Source: an uncultured Lachnospiraceae bacterium
GTDB taxonomy: Bacteria > Bacillota > Clostridia > Lachnospirales > Lachnospiraceae
Direction: 5' to 3'
NCBI GenBank assembly: GCA_947628025.1
Contig: CANQYH010000099.1
Span: forward strand, 1-9,933
DNA length: 9,933 nt
The translations under genes and the position numbers were made by a program. Below the pieces are notes generated by a model. The model did no database searches, was not told the origin of the DNA, and saw only the letters and a list, made by a program, of their open reading frames with translations. Positions 6,381-9,933 of this stretch are shown one piece after another. Within the stretch, counting starts at the first letter, position 1. Each line of letters opens with the position of its first letter.

Positions 6381-7736
6381 ATGATGAAAAGAGGAAATGC
6401 AAGGATCACATTGTGGGCGGCAGCGGCGGCAATGGTTTTGGGGAGCCTGACCGCCTGCGGAAGCGGAGCGGATGGACCCGGCATGGCGGCGACCACGCTT
6501 TCGCCGGGCGGAACCATTGGACAGCCGGCGGCCGCCGTCTATCCGGTCAAACAGTACGCCACAGACAGCGAACGATGGGAAGCGGAGCGGCAGATGCGGC
6601 AGGCAGTGGATGAGGCGTTTTATAATGATCTGACGGACTTCGCTTATGCGACGGCCAGCAGGCTTTTGAAAGACGGCCAGACCAACGAAGTCTATTCGCC
6701 GCTGAGCCTTTATTACGCGCTGGCCCTGTCCGCGGCGGGAGCGGGAGAAGAGACGGGAAAGCAGATGCGGGAGCTTTTGGGGGCGGAAAGCCAGGAGGAG
6801 CTGGACGAAGACGCCCGGAACGCCTTTGAAGCCTTGTACCGCGACGACGGCGATTACAAATTCCAGATGGCGGATTCCCTCTGGATCGCCGATGGCCTGT
6901 CCGTGAAAGATACGTATCTGGCGTCGGCGAGGGAGAATTATTTCGCGGACGTGTTCCAGGGGGATTTTCAGACGGAACCGATGAAAGAGGCCATGGAAAA
7001 CTGGGTGCGGGAACATACGGGCGGCTTGATCGAGCCGGAGATCCGGACGGAAAACGCGCGGACCCTGCTCTATCTGATGAACACGGTGTATTATTATGTG
7101 GAATGGCAGGACCAGTTCTCTCGTGAGAATACGAAAGAAGATGTGTTTACCACCTCGGACGGGCGGCAGGTGAACTGTGAGTTTATGAACCAGAGAGCCG
7201 GTCAGGATTTTTACCGGGGCGGGAATTATACGGCCGCGTCCCTGTATACGAAAAGCGGTTCCATGCAGATCCTGCTGCCGGACGAGGGCGTGGATATCCG
7301 CACGTTTTTGGAGTCGCCGGACACGCTGAGAGAAGCTTTGGAGATGGAGGGAAAAGACTGCCCGTACGGCGAGGTGACCTGGAAAGTGCCGAAATTTTCC
7401 TACGGCAGCCGTTATGATCTGAAAGGAATGCTGCTTTCTCTGGGCGTGACGGACGCGTTTTCGCCGGAATCGGCCGATTTTTCCGGAATGACCGATACGC
7501 AGGTGTGGATCGACACGGCCATCCAGATGGCGCATATCGGGATCAATGAGGACGGCGTCGAGGCGGCGGCGTTTACGTACCTGGCATATGAGGGAGCCGG
7601 GATGCCCGCGGATTCGGCGGAGATGATCCTGGACCGGCCGTTTCTCTATGTGATCCGGGACAATTACTGCGGGAATGTACCGGTCTTCATAGGCGTCTGC
7701 GAGGACCCGACGGCCGGGGAAAACGAGGCAGGCTGA
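6381..7736 (+). CDS. Serpin family lipoprotein (serine/cysteine protease inhibitor)
   Basis: This 451-residue protein begins with a lipoprotein signal: basic start, hydrophobic run at about 9-23 and lipobox LTAC with Cys26. A short Gly/Ala/Pro-rich linker follows, then a serpin fold from about residue 60 to the end. Serpin landmarks are YSPLSLYYALALSAAGAG, MNTVYYYVEW, MQILLPDEG, KVPKFSYGSRYDLKGML, the hinge NEDGVEAAA (Gly392 = P15) and the C-terminal DRPFLYVIRDN...VFIGV. Aligning the loop without gaps to alpha-1-antitrypsin places P1-P1' at Ala406-Gly407. Inhibitory serpins trap a protease by loop insertion; P12-P10 are Ala as expected, P14 is Val, but P9 is Phe, so inhibition is likely though not certain. 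The start is set by GGGAGG at 6369-6374; ATG at 6384 is an equally possible start. The open frame continues upstream to 6204, but that extension lacks a binding site and would bury the signal peptide. Confidence 0.92.
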   Translation: MMKRGNARITLWAAAAAMVLGSLTACGSGADGPGMAATTLSPGGTIGQPAAAVYPVKQYATDSERWEAERQMRQAVDEAFYNDLTDFAYATASRLLKDGQTNEVYSPLSLYYALALSAAGAGEETGKQMRELLGAESQEELDEDARNAFEALYRDDGDYKFQMADSLWIADGLSVKDTYLASARENYFADVFQGDFQTEPMKEAMENWVREHTGGLIEPEIRTENARTLLYLMNTVYYYVEWQDQFSRENTKEDVFTTSDGRQVNCEFMNQRAGQDFYRGGNYTAASLYTKSGSMQILLPDEGVDIRTFLESPDTLREALEMEGKDCPYGEVTWKVPKFSYGSRYDLKGMLLSLGVTDAFSPESADFSGMTDTQVWIDTAIQMAHIGINEDGVEAAAFTYLAYEGAGMPADSAEMILDRPFLYVIRDNYCGNVPVFIGVCEDPTAGENEAG

Positions 7737-7806
7737 TTTTTGCCCGTTTGCCTGGGTCCCGTCAGATTTTATGTGCCTGACTTGCCTCTGTGGGAAATGA
7801 AAGAAT

Positions 7807-7834
7807 TGACAAAACCTGAAATATCATTAAAATA
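7807..7834 (+). promoter_or_regulatory. Strong promoter for the ybaK-hisA operon
   Basis: TTGACA (7807-7812) is a perfect -35, followed after 16 bases by TAAAAT (7829-7834), a five-of-six -10. The predicted transcription start near 7841 falls inside the left arm of the serpin terminator. The leader to the next gene is about 130 bases, of which 7873-7973 shows no further clear structure. Confidence 0.75.
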
Positions 7835-7872
7835 AAGAGTAGCCGCATACGCGAAAACGGCTGCTCTTTTTG
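7835..7872 (+). terminator. Rho-independent terminator of the serpin gene
   Basis: A 12-base-pair stem with one G-U pair forms between AAAGAGTAGCCG (7835-7846) and CGGCTGCTCTTT (7859-7870), with a 12-base loop and T run through 7872. It lies about 100 bases after the serpin stop. The intervening 7737-7806 contains only a weak GTCAG/CTGAC repeat (7761-7781). Confidence 0.85.
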
Positions 7873-7973
7873 GTGCACGACCCTTTTTGCGTTTGACGGC
7901 CGCGATGCTGACGGCAGAAGACGGGTATTTTAAGGCGCGGCCGGTGCGGCTTTAGAAAGAAGGAACTGACGAT

Positions 7974-8450
7974 ATGGAAGAAAAGACCAACGTGATGCGG
8001 GTCTTGGAGCAAAAGAAGATCCCTTATAAGAGCCATACCTACGAGGCGGACGGTTCCACCAGCGGCGTGGAGGTCGCGGCGGCGCTGGGCGAGGATGTGA
8101 GCCGCGTGTTCAAAACGCTTGTGACCGTGGGTAAGACGGGGCAGCATTATGTGTTTGTGATCCCCGTGGCCTGCGAGCTGGACTTAAAAAAGGCCGCAAA
8201 AGCGGTGGGAGAGAAATCGATCGAGATGATCAAATCGAAAGAATTGCTGCCGCTGACCGGCTATATCCACGGCGGCTGTTCCCCGATCGGGATGAAGAAA
8301 TTTTTCCGAACCACGATTCATGAGACCGTGAAGACCTGCGCGACCTTTTGCTTCAGCGCCGGGAAGATCGGTTTTCAGGTGGAGGTCGCCCCGGCCGATC
8401 TGGCGAAAGCGATCCGCTATGAGACGGCGGATCTGGTCGTGGACGCGTGA
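7974..8450 (+). CDS. ybaK: YbaK/EbsC-type aminoacyl-tRNA deacylase, probably Cys-tRNA(Pro)
   Basis: The 158-residue product has the full length and motifs of the YbaK family, cytosolic editing enzymes that hydrolyse Cys wrongly attached to tRNA(Pro). Visible signs are the VFKTLV motif with the conserved lysine at residue 47 and the loop GGCSPIG at 100-106 (family GGxSPxG). The N-terminal VMRVLEQKKIPYKSHTYE is also typical. Related families (ProX, PrdX) edit Ala-tRNA(Pro), so the exact mischarged substrate is an inference. The start is supported by AAGGAA at 7960-7965. The gene lies 37 bases before hisA on the same strand and is probably cotranscribed from the promoter at 7807-7834. There is no known functional link between this editing activity and histidine synthesis, so the pairing is likely a matter of shared expression. 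Confidence 0.92.
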   Translation: MEEKTNVMRVLEQKKIPYKSHTYEADGSTSGVEVAAALGEDVSRVFKTLVTVGKTGQHYVFVIPVACELDLKKAAKAVGEKSIEMIKSKELLPLTGYIHGGCSPIGMKKFFRTTIHETVKTCATFCFSAGKIGFQVEVAPADLAKAIRYETADLVVDA

Positions 8451-8487
8451 AATCTGTTAAGGGATCATGTAAGGAGGGTATTCCGGT

Positions 8488-9207
8488 ATGCAGTTATATC
8501 CGGCGATCGATATCAAAGGCGGCAGGTGCGTGCGCCTGACGCAGGGGCAATTTGACCGTGTAAAAGTATATTCGAACGATCCCGCCGAGATCGCCCGGCT
8601 CTGGGTATCCCAGGGGGCGTCGTTCCTCCATCTGGTGGACCTGGACGGCGCATTGGCCGGACACTCGGTCAACGAGGCGGCGATCCGCGGCGTCGTGGAA
8701 ACGGCGGGCGTGCCGGTGCAGCTGGGAGGCGGCATCCGCGACCGCGAAACCGTGCAGGAGATGCTGAAAATGGGCGTCGCGCGGGTGATCATCGGCACGA
8801 AAGCGGCGGAGCGGCCCGCGTTTATCCGGGAGCTGATCGAGGAGTTCGGACCGGACCATATCGTGGTGGGCGTGGACGCCAGAGACGGCAGGGTCGCCGT
8901 GGAGGGCTGGGAACGGGTCAGCGCGCTCACGGCCGGCGAGCTCTGTATGCAGATGAAAGCTTACGGCGTGCGGCACATTGTTTACACGGACATATCCCGC
9001 GACGGGATGCTGACCGGCCCCAACGTGGCGGCGACGAGAGCGCTGACGGAGGAGACGGGGCTGGATATCATCGCCTCTGGCGGGGTGTCTTCGATGGAAG
9101 ATCTGAGGGAACTTTATAAAAACGGGATACAGGGCGCCGTGATCGGAAAGGCCCTGTATGAGAAACGGATCGATTTTCGGGAGGCCGCGGAAGAGTTTTC
9201 AGCGTGA
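8488..9207 (+). CDS. hisA: ProFAR isomerase of histidine biosynthesis
   Basis: The 239-residue product is a standard-length HisA, the (beta/alpha)8-barrel enzyme that isomerises the aminoaldose ProFAR to the aminoketose PRFAR in histidine synthesis. The first-strand signature PAIDIKGG contains the catalytic Asp8; VGVDARDG supplies Asp130 and YTDISRDGML supplies Thr168. The two phosphate-binding loops LGGGI (79-83) and SGGV (197-200) are also present. VEGWE with Trp141 is conserved in true HisA and separates it from HisF. The start is fixed by AGGAGGG at 8472-8478. It lies downstream of ybaK and 246 bases upstream of a HisF-like gene, so it is part of a histidine locus, most of which must lie beyond the window. 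Assignment is secure. Confidence 0.97.
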   Translation: MQLYPAIDIKGGRCVRLTQGQFDRVKVYSNDPAEIARLWVSQGASFLHLVDLDGALAGHSVNEAAIRGVVETAGVPVQLGGGIRDRETVQEMLKMGVARVIIGTKAAERPAFIRELIEEFGPDHIVVGVDARDGRVAVEGWERVSALTAGELCMQMKAYGVRHIVYTDISRDGMLTGPNVAATRALTEETGLDIIASGGVSSMEDLRELYKNGIQGAVIGKALYEKRIDFREAAEEFSA

Positions 9208-9242
9208 ATTCGGTGTGGACCGTTCGGACGGCAGCCGCGGGA

Positions 9243-9329
9243 AGCGTCCCGGCGTGCGGAAAGGGAACGTCTTCCCATCTGCGGTATGATTTACAGAGAA
9301 TTTGCGGAGCGTCCCGGCGTGCGGAAAGG
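9243..9329 (+). repeat. Direct repeat pair (22 bp identical, 65-bp period) downstream of hisA
   Basis: The 22 bases at 9243-9264 recur exactly at 9308-9329, and similarity continues about ten bases past each copy with small changes. The first copy runs into GGGAA-CGTC-TTCCC (9263-9276), a short perfect hairpin that is degraded in the second copy. The period of 65 is not a multiple of three and no credible gene covers the region, so this is a non-coding duplication. Function unknown. Confidence 0.75.
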
Positions 9330-9387
9330 AAACATCCCCACAACGGCGCTACTCCGAGAGAATCTTTCAGCCCGGGCAAAAACGTTT

Positions 9388-9406
9388 CCCGCCGCGCCTT
9401 GGCGGG
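9388..9406. other. GC hairpin upstream of the HisF-like gene
   Basis: CCCGCC (9388-9393) and GGCGGG (9401-9406) form a 6-base-pair stem with a 7-base loop. No T run follows on the plus strand, so it does not look like a terminator of hisA. It lies about 48 bases before the next start codon and may be a leader or processing hairpin. Confidence 0.3.
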
Positions 9407-9453
9407 GATGAACGGAACGATAAAAGGCACATAAGACAGGACAGGGGGATTTT

Positions 9454-9933
9454 ATGGAAAAGAAAAAACTGATACCGGCGTTCGGCTGTAAAGACGGAAA
9501 AGCCGTTATAATGGACGCGGAACAGCGGCACGAGTATTATACGGAGAACATCGTGGACCTGAGCCGCCGCTACAGCGACCATGGGGCCGACGCGCTTTTG
9601 ATCTGCGATCTGGCGGAAACCGACGAGGACCACGAGCGCACCATCGGCCTGCTGCGGGAGATCGTCCGCGCCGTGGACGTGCCGGTCATAGCCGGGGGAT
9701 ATGTGAAGCGGCTGGAGGACGTCAAAAAATATCTTTACGCCGGCATCAGCGCTACGTTCCTGATCGCTTCCATCGACGAGCATGTGGACCTGCTGAAAGA
9801 AGCCTCCAACCGTTTCGGCAGTGAGAAGATCTACGTGTACCTGCCGGACCGGCAGTATCTGAAGAAGCTGGAAGAATACGCTCAGCTGGGGGCGTCCACG
9901 GCGATTCTCGACGTGCTGATGGACGATGAGAAT
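9454..9933 (+). CDS. HisF-like barrel domain, likely N-terminus of a HisI/HisIE fusion (partial)
   Basis: The frame is open for 160 codons and runs off the window. Its start KKLIPAFGCKDGKAV (4-18) aligns without gaps to the HisF N-terminus (IIPCLDVKDGRVV), and AGGYVKRLEDVKKYLYAG (80-97) fits the HisF phosphate-loop segment. However, the catalytic Asp11 of HisF is Gly11 here, and the segment matching the strand of HisF Asp130 reads KIYVYLPD (125-132), with Pro where Asp is expected. The domain is therefore probably not an active HisF. From memory, clostridial HisI/HisIE proteins of over 400 residues carry such an N-terminal domain, so this is the most likely identity; the C-terminal part that would prove it is outside the window. 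GGGGGA at 9444-9449 serves as binding site. Location after hisA supports a histidine role. A diverged stand-alone HisF remains possible. Confidence 0.7.
   Translation, partial: MEKKKLIPAFGCKDGKAVIMDAEQRHEYYTENIVDLSRRYSDHGADALLICDLAETDEDHERTIGLLREIVRAVDVPVIAGGYVKRLEDVKKYLYAGISATFLIASIDEHVDLLKEASNRFGSEKIYVYLPDRQYLKKLEEYAQLGASTAILDVLMDDEN

Noticed and set aside
6165..7535. A 456-codon open frame on the minus strand opposite the serpin
   Set aside because: The serpin frame is certain. The opposite frame is Arg/His/Pro-rich, overlaps the paaK promoter and has no recognisable domain.
9240..9340. The repeat pair considered as a minimal CRISPR array
   Set aside because: Only two copies are present, the second is already diverging at its edge, the unit is not a typical CRISPR repeat and no cas gene is nearby.
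9204..9434. A 76-codon plus-strand frame in the hisA/HisF-like gap, and a 120-codon frame opposite it
   Set aside because: Both cross the direct repeats, whose 65-bp period would shift frame between copies. The plus frame overlaps the hisA stop and neither resembles a protein family.

Overview
The window looks like a chromosomal segment of a GC-rich, low-GC-phylum (Firmicutes) anaerobe, most likely a Lachnospiraceae-type gut clostridium. This is inferred from several things together: strong AGGAGG-type ribosome binding sites, a phenylacetate-CoA ligase next to a double-ACT-domain protein, a serpin lipoprotein of the type seen in gut clostridia, a YbaK deacylase beside hisA, and a HisF-like reading frame resembling the N-terminal extension of lachnospiral HisI/HisIE proteins. 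No rRNA, tRNA, CRISPR, transposase or phage gene was recognised.

Layout. (1) 1-3834, plus strand: two full-length ABC exporter half-transporters (611 and 642 aa) whose stop and start codons abut, almost certainly forming a heterodimer. The first 45 bases may be the tail of another gene. (2) 3835-4127: non-coding, with a 54-base inverted repeat that probably terminates transcription from both sides, because the next genes run the other way. (3) 4128-6058, minus strand: paaK (phenylacetate-CoA ligase), then a tandem ACT-domain protein. The 197-base gap between them holds several mutually exclusive inverted repeats and a 23-codon frame that ends on the ACT start codon. A good promoter for paaK is seen at 6167-6196. 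(4) 6381-7736, plus strand: a lipoprotein serpin with a readable reactive-centre loop. (5) 7807-7872: a strong promoter fused directly to the serpin terminator. (6) 7974-9933, plus strand: ybaK-type tRNA deacylase, hisA, and the start of a HisF-like gene that runs off the window and has lost at least one HisF catalytic aspartate.

How the genes relate: the ABC pair is a self-contained exporter of unknown cargo. PaaK and the ACT protein form a small aryl-acid activation unit that probably senses a ligand through the ACT domains. The serpin is a surface-anchored protease inhibitor. ybaK-hisA-hisF-like is probably read from one promoter and belongs to histidine biosynthesis plus translational proofreading. 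Nothing here is a clearly new system. The points most worth a second look are the degenerate HisF-like domain, the ACT-gene leader, the promoter/terminator fusion and the serpin loop.
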